This document shows positions 8,521 to 16,714 of a stretch of 59,118 nucleotides of DNA, one piece after another. Numbering within the stretch: the stretch's first letter is position 1; the number at the start of each line of letters is the position of its first letter. Origin of the DNA: Candidatus Woesearchaeota archaeon (lineage in GTDB: Archaea; Nanobdellota; Nanobdellia; Woesearchaeales; GW2011-AR15). The notes under the pieces are model-generated. The model did no database searches. It had not been told where the DNA came from and saw nothing but the letters and a program-made list of their open reading frames with translations. The translations under genes were made by a program, and so were the position numbers. Where the stretch lies: assembly GCA_016928835.1 (NCBI GenBank), contig JAFGJW010000017.1:1-59118 (forward strand), in the 5' to 3' direction.

Positions 8521-8772
8521 ATGGATCTCTTTAAGGGGATTATTGAGGCAAAGACTTTAGCTATATTAAGATTGTTCCTGGATTCTTCTGATGAATACTT
8601 CCATATTAATCTTGTGAGCCAGAAGACTAAGGTGCCTCTTGCAACAGCATTCCGTATTATTAAAAAACTGGAGCAACACGATTTTATTGAGCACAAGATT
8701 ATCTCAAAATTCAAAATTTATAGACTCAAACCAAATAAAAAAACCAAGATATTAGGAAGATTCATAAAATGA
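8521..8772 (+). CDS. Small winged-helix DNA-binding protein
   Basis: An 83-residue single-domain winged HTH. Residues 10-65 match the MarR/ArsR-type pattern, with recognition helix LATAFRIIKKLE followed by a short wing ending in KIYRL. There is no effector domain. Its stop overlaps the ATG of the surface gene at 8769 (ATGA), so it is translationally coupled to that gene and is a candidate regulator of the operon 8769-12004. The regulatory link is inferred from overlap alone. Confidence 0.8.
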   Translation: MDLFKGIIEAKTLAILRLFLDSSDEYFHINLVSQKTKVPLATAFRIIKKLEQHDFIEHKIISKFKIYRLKPNKKTKILGRFIK

Positions 8773-9449
8773 CAAAAAGGATTGGAATTATCTTATCTGC
8801 GCTCACGGTATTCTTATTCCTATTTTATACTATCTGGGCTCTTTTAAACATTTTCCAAGCAAGCATAACAGGATTTGCCACAACAGCTGATGTTCCAACT
8901 TATCTGGTAATATTAAATGTGACAAGTGCACAGTGTAATTTTACAATGGAACAGGGCTGGAATCTAGTTTCTATTCCATGTCTGCCACAGAATGAGCCGG
9001 TAGACAATGTTACCACTACTATAAACACAAGCGTTTTGTCAATCCATTCATACACTCCTGGATCCGCTGATCCATGGAACGCCTATAATCCTTCACTTCC
9101 TTGGTGGGTTGTTAATGATTTAGTTGAGTTTGACAGAAAAAAAGGATACTGGATAAATTTGAATGAAAGTGCCTTTTTTTATTTAGACAGAGGGACAGCA
9201 TCACCTAATGTTATCGGTCTATCAGCAGGCTGGAACTTGGTTGGATACCCGACCATGACTATAAGAAATATTAATGATTCCCTGGCAAATATTTATCCTA
9301 ATTATTTAATTGTCTATAGGTATAATACATCGGCTGATTCCTGGTTTGAGTATAACATCAGTGCTGGAGGAAATCTTTACAACTTATCACCTTATCAGGG
9401 TTATTGGGTTCAAATGAACATATCAGACACTTGGATTATTGACTGGTAG
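8769..9449 (+). CDS. Secreted/anchored protein with two GWNL-type repeats
   Basis: A 226-residue protein with an N-terminal hydrophobic segment (residues 6-30) acting as signal or anchor, then two copies of an about 85-residue module. Each begins GWNLVSIP or GWNLVGYP, has a W/Y-rich middle and ends GYWI or GYWV. The same module ends the giant protein at 16715, so these are probably shared surface-binding or ligand-binding units. Several N-x-S/T sequons are present. It is coupled by ATGA to the upstream HTH and lies 2 nt before the 9452 gene. Confidence 0.75.
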   Translation: MTKRIGIILSALTVFLFLFYTIWALLNIFQASITGFATTADVPTYLVILNVTSAQCNFTMEQGWNLVSIPCLPQNEPVDNVTTTINTSVLSIHSYTPGSADPWNAYNPSLPWWVVNDLVEFDRKKGYWINLNESAFFYLDRGTASPNVIGLSAGWNLVGYPTMTIRNINDSLANIYPNYLIVYRYNTSADSWFEYNISAGGNLYNLSPYQGYWVQMNISDTWIIDW

Positions 9450-9451
9450 AA

Positions 9452-12004
9452 ATGAAAATGCAGAACAACATTATCAACAGAAAAACATCTAGAGCTATTC
9501 TCACTATGTTCTTATTAACCATCGTTATATACAGTGTAAAAGCCCATCCGTACACAGACACAATCCCTTTTATCCCAACTGAATTCTACGGTACGGTGAC
9601 ATGGTATGATGTAAACTCAACACCCTTCCCAGTAGGTACTAAGGTTGACTCATATGCAGGAAGCCAGTGGTGCGGAACTTTCTACATTGTGAACCAAGGC
9701 TATTATGGCCTGCTTTCCTGCAATGCAGATGATCTCGACACAAATGTGACAGAAGGAGCCATCCAGGGCCAGAATATTCTCTTTAGGATTGAAAATGGAA
9801 CAACTCTGGCAATTGGAGATACTGTATGGTACAGAGGTGAGTTTCACAGAGTTGATATTTATCCTGAGCCTCACTGCGGCAATGGTCATTGCGAACTTAC
9901 AGAATCTTGCATAACCTGCCCCGAAGATTGTGGTGTGTGTCCTCCTGAGGGACCAGGAGAGGGCACTGGAGGGGAAGGTGGAGAAGGAGGCGGTGGAGGC
10001 GGAGGCGCGGGCGGTGGAGGCGCAGCAGGTGGTGCTGGATTAGTTGGTAGAGAAGTAAGTATGCAAGTATGCCAGGAGGACTGGATATGTACTGACTGGT
10101 TCCCTGAAGTTTGTCCAATTAATGAAACACAAACACGAATCTGCATTGATAGAAACAATTGTGGCACTGAATACAATAAGCCAGATGCTACAAGAAAATG
10201 CCAATATCTAGGTACCTGCTTTGATTTCTTTGTGAATCAGGATGAGACAGATATTGACTGTGGTGGTCTGATATGCCAGCCCTGCGACATAGGGAAACAC
10301 TGTCTTTTTGACACAGACTGTAAATCAGGCTTCTGCCATCCTATCGAGGAAGTATGCAGATTGCCAACCTGCGATGATGGTTTCAAGAATCAAGGAGAAG
10401 AGGATATCGACTGCGGCGGCCCATGCCCGCCATGCCCGATGCCTCCTTTGCGTATTGAACAGCCAGGCGCAATCCTTAACTTTTTATTGATAGGCTGCGG
10501 TCCGTTTCCTTGGATATTTGTGCTTGTATCATCAATGCTATTGCTGATTATATACTTATTTTACAATTACTATATCCAGAAAATCCAGGAAACAAAGAAA
10601 TTCAAGAAACTAACTAAATTAGAACAGCTGCAGAGATTATATTCAATGAAAAGAAATCTGAACATGTTAGTATTGATTGGGATTGTCTTAATGGGTGCCA
10701 TTGCTCTCTACTTTTACTATCTCTGCCAAGTCATTGTCTGGATGTTTATTCTTATCCTGCTAATAATACCTCTGCTTGCTGCAGTTATTATCAAATATTT
10801 AGTATATGATGAGAAGAGAAAACAGCTAAAAATGAAACTGCTTCTGCACACCCATGAAGAGCAACTGAGAAGGATAATACAGTTGGAAAAGGAAGAGGTA
10901 TCAAGACTAAGGCAGAACCTAATACCTAAGATACAAAAGCAACTTGAATCAAAAAAACTAGATAAATCTGTTCAAAATCCATTAGAAAAAATATTAAAAG
11001 TATTGCAGTCACTCGAATCAGATAATCCAATAGAGGAAAAAAAGGCCATTGATGAGATTGAAGCAATAAAAAAAGAGGAAATAACAAACAAATTCAACAC
11101 AATTGATCTAAGGCAGATATATGATTCACTGCTTCTAATTCAAAGAATATATGATGATAAAAATAAGCTAAGAGAACAGCTCAAACAGGATATAGAAATT
11201 GAGCATAAGTTAGAAGAAAGTAAAGTGGTCACAGAGAAGTTCAAAGAAGATGAAATACCCTTGATACACAAAGAGGAAAAGCCGGAGGTTGGTGACAATA
11301 AAGAGGAGGAATTTATTGATAGTGAGATACAAGAAATAAAGAAAAGAGCTGTAAAGAATGAATCTATCTTCAAGAAACTCCTCCTAAGAAAAAAAAAGGA
11401 TGAAGAAACTGAAACAAAAAAAGAAATACCTGGTGCTGTGACGCCTCAACAAGACAGCAGCACAGAGGCGAATAAGCAGCCTGCAAAAGAAGCTAATAAA
11501 GGAGATACTGTAGATAAAGAAGCAAGTACTGGAGAGGAAGTAGTACACAGAGACAAGATAGATGAACTTGTAGAAGAATACAACAATTATTCAAAAAGCA
11601 ATGGAGAAAACGGCAAAGAAGAGCACGTAGATACAGAACAAGGTAAAAATTTTATTGTGCAAAAAGCAGCCAAACAACTTGAGAAGGAACGCGAGGAGGA
11701 AAATCTCTCTGAGAAAAAAGAAGAGCACCATGTAAATCTAATCGATTTCACAAAAGTATGTCCACCAGACAAATACTTTATTCTACACAACGGGGTAATG
11801 CTTAAGAGTATCAAAGAGCTGTATCAGGAATTAAAAATAATAAATGAAGATGTATTCAATCATCATGTAAACGCACAAAAGAATGATTTTGCCACATGGT
11901 TAAAGGATGTTTTTGAAGAACAAGAATTGGCTGAGGCTCTCCGCAATACTAAGTCAAAAAAAGAGATGATGGAAGTCCTAGAGAAATACAGAAAAGTGGA
12001 ATGA
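9452..12004 (+). CDS. Large surface protein with Cys-rich repeats and cytoplasmic coiled-coil tail
   Basis: An 850-residue protein. The order is: signal peptide (about 1-32), external domain to about 130, Cys-rich C-G-N-G-H-C-E segment, Gly-rich linker (about 170-195), then Cys-rich repeats including two copies of N-x-x-E-x-D-I-D-C-G-G. Three membrane helices follow (about 345-370, 405-425, 430-452). The tail is cytoplasmic: a Lys/Glu coiled coil (about 455-640), a low-complexity charged stretch, and a C-terminal 75-residue domain with DFATWL. That last domain is shared with the 12629 protein and resembles the DUF5752 family. The topology suggests transfer of mechanical or sensory information across the membrane. 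Third gene of the 8521 operon. Confidence 0.75.
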   Translation: MKMQNNIINRKTSRAILTMFLLTIVIYSVKAHPYTDTIPFIPTEFYGTVTWYDVNSTPFPVGTKVDSYAGSQWCGTFYIVNQGYYGLLSCNADDLDTNVTEGAIQGQNILFRIENGTTLAIGDTVWYRGEFHRVDIYPEPHCGNGHCELTESCITCPEDCGVCPPEGPGEGTGGEGGEGGGGGGGAGGGGAAGGAGLVGREVSMQVCQEDWICTDWFPEVCPINETQTRICIDRNNCGTEYNKPDATRKCQYLGTCFDFFVNQDETDIDCGGLICQPCDIGKHCLFDTDCKSGFCHPIEEVCRLPTCDDGFKNQGEEDIDCGGPCPPCPMPPLRIEQPGAILNFLLIGCGPFPWIFVLVSSMLLLIIYLFYNYYIQKIQETKKFKKLTKLEQLQRLYSMKRNLNMLVLIGIVLMGAIALYFYYLCQVIVWMFILILLIIPLLAAVIIKYLVYDEKRKQLKMKLLLHTHEEQLRRIIQLEKEEVSRLRQNLIPKIQKQLESKKLDKSVQNPLEKILKVLQSLESDNPIEEKKAIDEIEAIKKEEITNKFNTIDLRQIYDSLLLIQRIYDDKNKLREQLKQDIEIEHKLEESKVVTEKFKEDEIPLIHKEEKPEVGDNKEEEFIDSEIQEIKKRAVKNESIFKKLLLRKKKDEETETKKEIPGAVTPQQDSSTEANKQPAKEANKGDTVDKEASTGEEVVHRDKIDELVEEYNNYSKSNGENGKEEHVDTEQGKNFIVQKAAKQLEKEREEENLSEKKEEHHVNLIDFTKVCPPDKYFILHNGVMLKSIKELYQELKIINEDVFNHHVNAQKNDFATWLKDVFEEQELAEALRNTKSKKEMMEVLEKYRKVE

Positions 12005-12006
12005 AA

Positions 12007-12288
12007 TCACTTTAAACTAAAAAAAACTTTCTGGGCCAGGTATAAAACAATGATACCATTAACAATATTATTTTTTACTCCAAGGGTAATGGTTAGAGCA
12101 TAAAATCCGCATATTATATCAATCATGCTGGCAATATCCCTGCTCATTACAGTAAAGAGGGTGCCTTTTATTATGAGATAAGCTGCTACCACATAAAGCA
12201 ATATATGTTTCACTCCAAAAAAAGCAGACAGGACAAACAAAATTACAGCGAGCAGATCAATTATGCCAAACAGCTTCAATAGTACCAT
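12007..12288 (-). CDS. Small membrane protein, three to four helices
   Basis: A 93-residue, almost wholly hydrophobic protein with three or four predicted helices and few charged residues. It ends 3 nt from the convergent 9452 gene and points away from the RHH gene at 12468. No motif identifies a function. Confidence 0.55.
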   Translation of the reverse strand: MVLLKLFGIIDLLAVILFVLSAFFGVKHILLYVVAAYLIIKGTLFTVMSRDIASMIDIICGFYALTITLGVKNNIVNGIIVLYLAQKVFFSLK

Positions 12289-12391
12289 CTAAGGCAATAA
12301 TAACAATTCTTATAAAAAATTTTTTAAAGGTATTCTACTATAATATCGACAAATATTATAATTATAATTTATATTATAGAAAATGGAAAAG

Positions 12392-12402
12392 TATATAAAT
12401 AA
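12392..12402 (+). promoter_or_regulatory. TATA box for the RHH-surface protein operon
   Basis: TATATAAATA preceded by GGAAAAG (BRE-like). Predicted transcription start is near 12421, giving a leader of about 47 nt that contains TGTATACTAA at 12436-12445, a motif shared with two other leaders in the window. Confidence 0.6.
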
Positions 12403-12467
12403 GATGTATTACAATTATAACATAGTAGCCATTTTTGTATACTAAGATTATATTAACTCGTGGTTTT

Positions 12468-12632
12468 ATGGCAGAAAAAAAAAAGGTTCACCTAGCCCTT
12501 GATGAGAACACTCACATTAAGGCTAAGGTTATAGCAGTTCTCAAAAATATTACTCTTAACGAGTTTTTTGAAAAGGCAATAGAAGATGCTATAGATAAAG
12601 ACAAACATATTTTGGACAAGATGAAAAAATGA
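12468..12632 (+). CDS. Ribbon-helix-helix DNA-binding protein
   Basis: A 54-residue protein starting MAEKKKVHLALDE. The strand KVHLAL followed by HIKAKVIAVLKNIT and LNEFFEKAIEDAI has the ribbon-helix-helix pattern of small dimeric repressors such as CopG and VapB. An in-frame TTG 11 codons upstream is less likely because ATG 12468 matches the family's length. Its stop overlaps the ATG of the 12629 surface gene (ATGA). No toxin gene is adjacent, so regulation of the surface operon is a better guess than toxin-antitoxin. Confidence 0.75.
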   Translation: MAEKKKVHLALDENTHIKAKVIAVLKNITLNEFFEKAIEDAIDKDKHILDKMKK

Positions 12633-15508
12633 AAAAATTACCAGGCTTGCTGTCTTGCATATTTTTGTTATTTGTAGGTATTGTCTACAGCCTTGGCTCA
12701 ATCCAAACCCAAATAATGCATCCTTCGCAAATTGACCTATGCGGAAATTACCAGCAATATGTAACCATAACTGCAAGCAATATATATAACAAAGAGAATA
12801 CAACTATTACAAATGTAGTAGCGGAATTAGTTATACCTGGCTCAGCAGGACTAAACTTTGTATCCTCAAAGTTCTTTTCAATTGGTAATATTAACGCTCT
12901 GTCCTATTCATCTTTAAATCCCTCCTGGACAATACAGTGCAACTCACCGGTTCAAGGTGTATACTCGGCTTATGTTAACTATTCCTCATCGAACAACTAT
13001 AGAGGGAGTTCCATTGACGAAGTGAACACAGTATTAGTTGTTCATGAGGCAACACCACTTGATGCGGATATTAGTATTATTGAGGGAACTCCCACCACCC
13101 CCACCGAGGAAAACATACCTGTGATAGCTGATAATACTCCCACAATTGTAGTATATACTAATAGGGATGCGATATGCAAAGGCTCGCTCGATAAAGATGA
13201 GCTATATGAAGATCTTGATTTTGTCTTTTATGGAACTAGCACCTATCATAACTACACTTTTGTAAATCCAATACAAGATGGAGAGCATACTGTATTTGTA
13301 CGGTGCAAGGACAGCTTGAATAATATTATGCCTGTATCATCAAAAATAAACTTTATTATAGACACAGCTCCGCCTGAAATTACTTTGCTTGCGCCACAAT
13401 CAGTTGTTCTTGACACGTTCACCAAGTTTGAAATTCAGACAAATGAAGAATCAGACTGCGTATATAGTGATGATGATGATGATGATTTTGACGACATGAT
13501 AGATTTCGATACTGTTACTGGAAATACTTTCACAACAACACTCTATGATGTAAGAAATGGAGAAGAAAAATACTATGTTAAATGCAAAGATTTAATCAAC
13601 AACCTCGCTTCAGCATCATTCATAATAAAAATCGAAGAAGCACCAAGTGCTGAAATAATTATCAGTCAGAAACCTCCACTCAAGGAGGGCACGTATCAAT
13701 TAAGGCTAATGCCTTCAAAAAAATTAAGGAGCATACCCTTTCTTTCTTATTCATTTACAGACGAGCCTAGCTTTAACAGGGAAATATCCTTAATAAAAGA
13801 GGACAGCTACTACAAAGGCTATCTGATTCTTGATTCATATGAAACAAACAGGGTCGGCTTTTTTAGGTTTGAGGGTTATGATATCAGTGGCAATAGAGGA
13901 ACTGAAATTACAGAAGGTTCGTTATTCTTGGTTGACACAATCAAACCAGGACCAGTAAATAGCATAGAGATAAGTGCAGTGGCAGACGACTTCATAGCTT
14001 TACGTTGGTATTATGAAGGAGAAGAAGAGGACCACTTCATTGTCTATAAATCGACTTCATCAGGAGTTGACTATATACATAATTATGACACTGCTGCGTC
14101 TGAGGAATTTGAAGATGAGGATGTACAGCCTGGTGTTACATATTACTATAGAGTTGCTGCAGTTGACAGTGCTGGAAACATTGGGCCTTTGTCCAGAGAA
14201 ATCAGTGGCACAGCAACAGGCCAGGCGCAAGAAACACAGAGCACAGTTCAAGTGGATAAACCAAAAACAGATACCTTATATCAATATAATAAGACTCTTA
14301 AAAGCATTGAATCATTGTATATTGATATTGAGTGGGCAAAAAATAATCTTAATGAGCTAAGGACAAAAGAGTCAGCAGTGGATGAGCTTAATCTGTTGAA
14401 AGACATTAGTGATGCAAGTGAGGAACTTGATAAGCTGAAAAACCAGCTCAATAATGTATTTAGATTATCTCCTACAGATACAGAACTGAAACAAGTTATA
14501 ACAAAAGCCGAGCAAAGTCTTGCCACAATCAAAAAAACTACTCCGCAGAAAATTGAGGTCAGCAAGAAATCGACACAGGTGCAGCCGAATGATGAGATGT
14601 CTATTGACACAGCAATTCAAGAACTGCTTAAAAATACCAATTATACCGAAAAACAGATTAGAAAATATGCTGAGGTGAATAATGAGATCCAATCAGATGT
14701 TAAGGTTGAATCGGAAATTAAAACGCTGACAATTGAATATCTTAATGGTGATTCATCAGTTCAAACATTTATTATTAAGAAAGTAAGCTATGAAAGTCCC
14801 GACTCTTTAAATAGTGTGAAACTTGTTGAGATAATCCCGAAAACCGTTGCCTCAGATATCTCAACTATTGACTTCAGAACACCTGATTATATTATAGTTA
14901 ATGAGGATCCGGTCGTGATGTGGGACTTGGATCAGCTCAGCTATGAAAAGAGAGAGTTGCAATACATAATCTTCTCAGAAGATAAATCTGAGTCTGCAAA
15001 AAGCGCCAGAACAATTGTTCTTCTTAATCCAGAGGATGCAATTGAAGATGATGGAAATATAATCACTGGTTTCACTACACTTATTTCAGGGATTACTGCT
15101 TTTAGTGTAATTCAAAGTGTTGGCATATTTATTGGCATTTTATTGGTAATCGGACTACTGCTTTATTATATTATTGTCGTAAAGGAAGTGCCTATGCCTG
15201 CTATTACAAACAGAATTAATATATTCAAAAAAAATGAGGAAGTTCAAAAAATAGATGATAATCTTATTACCTCTCCCCATCATTATTTTTACCTTCAGAA
15301 TGGAGATGTCATAAGGAGTCTGAGTGAGCTGCTTGCTGTAGTATCTCAGCTCGAAGATGTTATATATTATTATCATGCCAATGACCAAAAAAATGATTTT
15401 GTCAATTGGATTCGTGCAGTGTTTAATAAGAATGATTTAGCTGATGCTCTTCAAAATGCCAAATCAAGAGAAGAATTTGTAAATTTACTTCAAAAATACC
15501 TATTATGA
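12629..15508 (+). CDS. Large surface protein with Ig/FN3 domains, membrane helix and shared cytoplasmic domain
   Basis: A 959-residue protein: signal peptide (about 1-22), several beta-sandwich domains, and an FN3-like domain at about 437-530 (ALRWYYEGEEEDHFIVYKS, then YYYRVAAVDSAGNIGP). A helical region (about 550-690) is followed by a further beta domain. One membrane helix lies at about 823-850. The cytoplasmic C-terminus of about 100 residues ends in the DFVNWI-containing domain shared with the 9452 protein. A run of six Asp, encoded by a GAT repeat near 13470, lies in one Ig-like domain. It is translationally coupled to the RHH gene. It is probably a surface receptor or adhesin. Confidence 0.75.
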   Translation: MKKLPGLLSCIFLLFVGIVYSLGSIQTQIMHPSQIDLCGNYQQYVTITASNIYNKENTTITNVVAELVIPGSAGLNFVSSKFFSIGNINALSYSSLNPSWTIQCNSPVQGVYSAYVNYSSSNNYRGSSIDEVNTVLVVHEATPLDADISIIEGTPTTPTEENIPVIADNTPTIVVYTNRDAICKGSLDKDELYEDLDFVFYGTSTYHNYTFVNPIQDGEHTVFVRCKDSLNNIMPVSSKINFIIDTAPPEITLLAPQSVVLDTFTKFEIQTNEESDCVYSDDDDDDFDDMIDFDTVTGNTFTTTLYDVRNGEEKYYVKCKDLINNLASASFIIKIEEAPSAEIIISQKPPLKEGTYQLRLMPSKKLRSIPFLSYSFTDEPSFNREISLIKEDSYYKGYLILDSYETNRVGFFRFEGYDISGNRGTEITEGSLFLVDTIKPGPVNSIEISAVADDFIALRWYYEGEEEDHFIVYKSTSSGVDYIHNYDTAASEEFEDEDVQPGVTYYYRVAAVDSAGNIGPLSREISGTATGQAQETQSTVQVDKPKTDTLYQYNKTLKSIESLYIDIEWAKNNLNELRTKESAVDELNLLKDISDASEELDKLKNQLNNVFRLSPTDTELKQVITKAEQSLATIKKTTPQKIEVSKKSTQVQPNDEMSIDTAIQELLKNTNYTEKQIRKYAEVNNEIQSDVKVESEIKTLTIEYLNGDSSVQTFIIKKVSYESPDSLNSVKLVEIIPKTVASDISTIDFRTPDYIIVNEDPVVMWDLDQLSYEKRELQYIIFSEDKSESAKSARTIVLLNPEDAIEDDGNIITGFTTLISGITAFSVIQSVGIFIGILLVIGLLLYYIIVVKEVPMPAITNRINIFKKNEEVQKIDDNLITSPHHYFYLQNGDVIRSLSELLAVVSQLEDVIYYYHANDQKNDFVNWIRAVFNKNDLADALQNAKSREEFVNLLQKYLL

Positions 15509-15524
15509 AAATTGGGAGGGATTC

Positions 15525-16439
15525 ATGATGAAACTTAGGAGAAAGGAAGGAGTAGTATTAGCTTTGCTTGCACTCTATTCGCTTGTCTTTGCCTGGATAT
15601 TTATTGGCATGGGCCCGTATCTTAGCATAGCAGACATTAATGATACAGCAGAAATCAATACAACCGTAAATATTACGAACTCTGCTCCTGAAGTCAGAGA
15701 GGTCTTTCTGCCGACGACCATATCACTTGAAGCTTATGGAAACAGGACTGTGCAATGTAATGTTACTGTGTATGACTATGACAATAATGTGGATAGGGTG
15801 AATGCCACCCTTTACTATTACCTGAACAATTCGAATGATCAAGATGACAATAACGTCCATTATTCAAATGCTTCTTGTGTAAACGTTACTGGTGATGGTG
15901 TTGCCAGGAATTTCACTTGCACATTTTCTGTTGCATTCTACGCAAATAATGGTACCTGGTATTGTAATGCTACAGCGGCTGATGATTATGATGCTACAGG
16001 TGACAATCGTTCAAATGCAGCTATAGTAAACTCTCTTGTAGCCATATATGTGCCAGGGATTATTGATTTTGGCGAAATGACCAAAGGAGATATAACTATT
16101 ACACCTGTGGAGGCCAATCTCACTAATGCAGGTAACAGGCGAATCAACATTAGTGTGGAAGGATGGGGAGAATCCAAGGCAGACGGATTAGCGATGAACT
16201 GCACTTACGGAAATATAGCGAGGCAGTATGAGAAATATAACATCACAAGTGAACCTTATACAAGTATGTATGAGCTTCAGACATCTCCCACAATGATTCC
16301 TGATTTTTATATTCTTAAAAGGACATCAGCATCCTCAGATTCGACGAATAAAACATACTGGAGGCTGGAGATTCCCTCAGGAGCAGGAGGTATCTGCACA
16401 GGCAAAGTACTTTTTACAGCAAGTGATTATTCAGGCTAA
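15525..16439 (+). CDS. Secreted N-glycosylation-rich surface protein
   Basis: A 304-residue protein with an N-terminal hydrophobic segment (about residues 12-30), then a two-part external region. Residues about 50-300 align with the C-terminal half of the 30374 protein: shared features are R-V/A-N-A-T-L, N-G-T/S-W-x-C-N, I-x-FG/YGD/E, LAMNC, TYW-(R/K)-L-(E/K)-IP and GGIC-(T/N)-GK. About 15 N-x-S/T sequons are present. There is no C-terminal anchor. It follows the 12629 gene by 16 nt with GGAGGG before ATG 15525, so it is the third gene of the RHH operon. Confidence 0.75.
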   Translation: MMKLRRKEGVVLALLALYSLVFAWIFIGMGPYLSIADINDTAEINTTVNITNSAPEVREVFLPTTISLEAYGNRTVQCNVTVYDYDNNVDRVNATLYYYLNNSNDQDDNNVHYSNASCVNVTGDGVARNFTCTFSVAFYANNGTWYCNATAADDYDATGDNRSNAAIVNSLVAIYVPGIIDFGEMTKGDITITPVEANLTNAGNRRINISVEGWGESKADGLAMNCTYGNIARQYEKYNITSEPYTSMYELQTSPTMIPDFYILKRTSASSDSTNKTYWRLEIPSGAGGICTGKVLFTASDYSG

Positions 16440-16549
16440 AAGCTATTCCAAATATTGCAGCAATATTTTACAAACCAAGCATATATCCAACAATCTTTTC
16501 TTCGCTTTTTTCTTGTTTTCAAGCAGGTATAGCGACTAACAATCCAAAG

Positions 16550-16559
16550 ATTTATATAG
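16550..16559 (+). promoter_or_regulatory. TATA box for the giant surface protein unit
   Basis: ATTTATATAG, predicting a start near 16580 and a leader of about 130 nt. A strong SD-like GGGGTGA near 16591 is followed by TTG and only three more codons before TAA, a possible minimal leader ORF. The rest of 16440-16714 shows no gene. Confidence 0.5.
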
Positions 16560-16714
16560 GAGAAACGCAACTATTTTCTTATATCTTACTGGGGTGATTT
16601 TGTCATTAGAATAATTAGCGATTTTGAGAGATTATTCTGGAGTGTGTATTTTATTTTTAATATAGGATACTCAATAAAGGACTAAGTATAACCACTGTTT
16701 AACAAGGAAATAAT

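Noticed and set aside
9886-10176. Pro-rich open frame antisense to the Gly-rich linker of the 9452 gene
   Set aside because: It mirrors GGN codons of the linker (CCN on the other strand) and has no start signal or promoter.
12468-12632. RHH gene as antitoxin of a toxin-antitoxin pair
   Set aside because: The coupled downstream gene is a 959-residue surface protein and no toxin-like gene is adjacent.
13465-13500. GAT repeat encoding poly-Asp as a phase-variation site
   Set aside because: A three-base repeat changes only Asp number and cannot shift the frame.
14013-14360. 115-codon frame inside the 12629 gene on the same strand
   Set aside because: It overlaps FN3-like coding sequence, has no SD and encodes a low-quality basic product.
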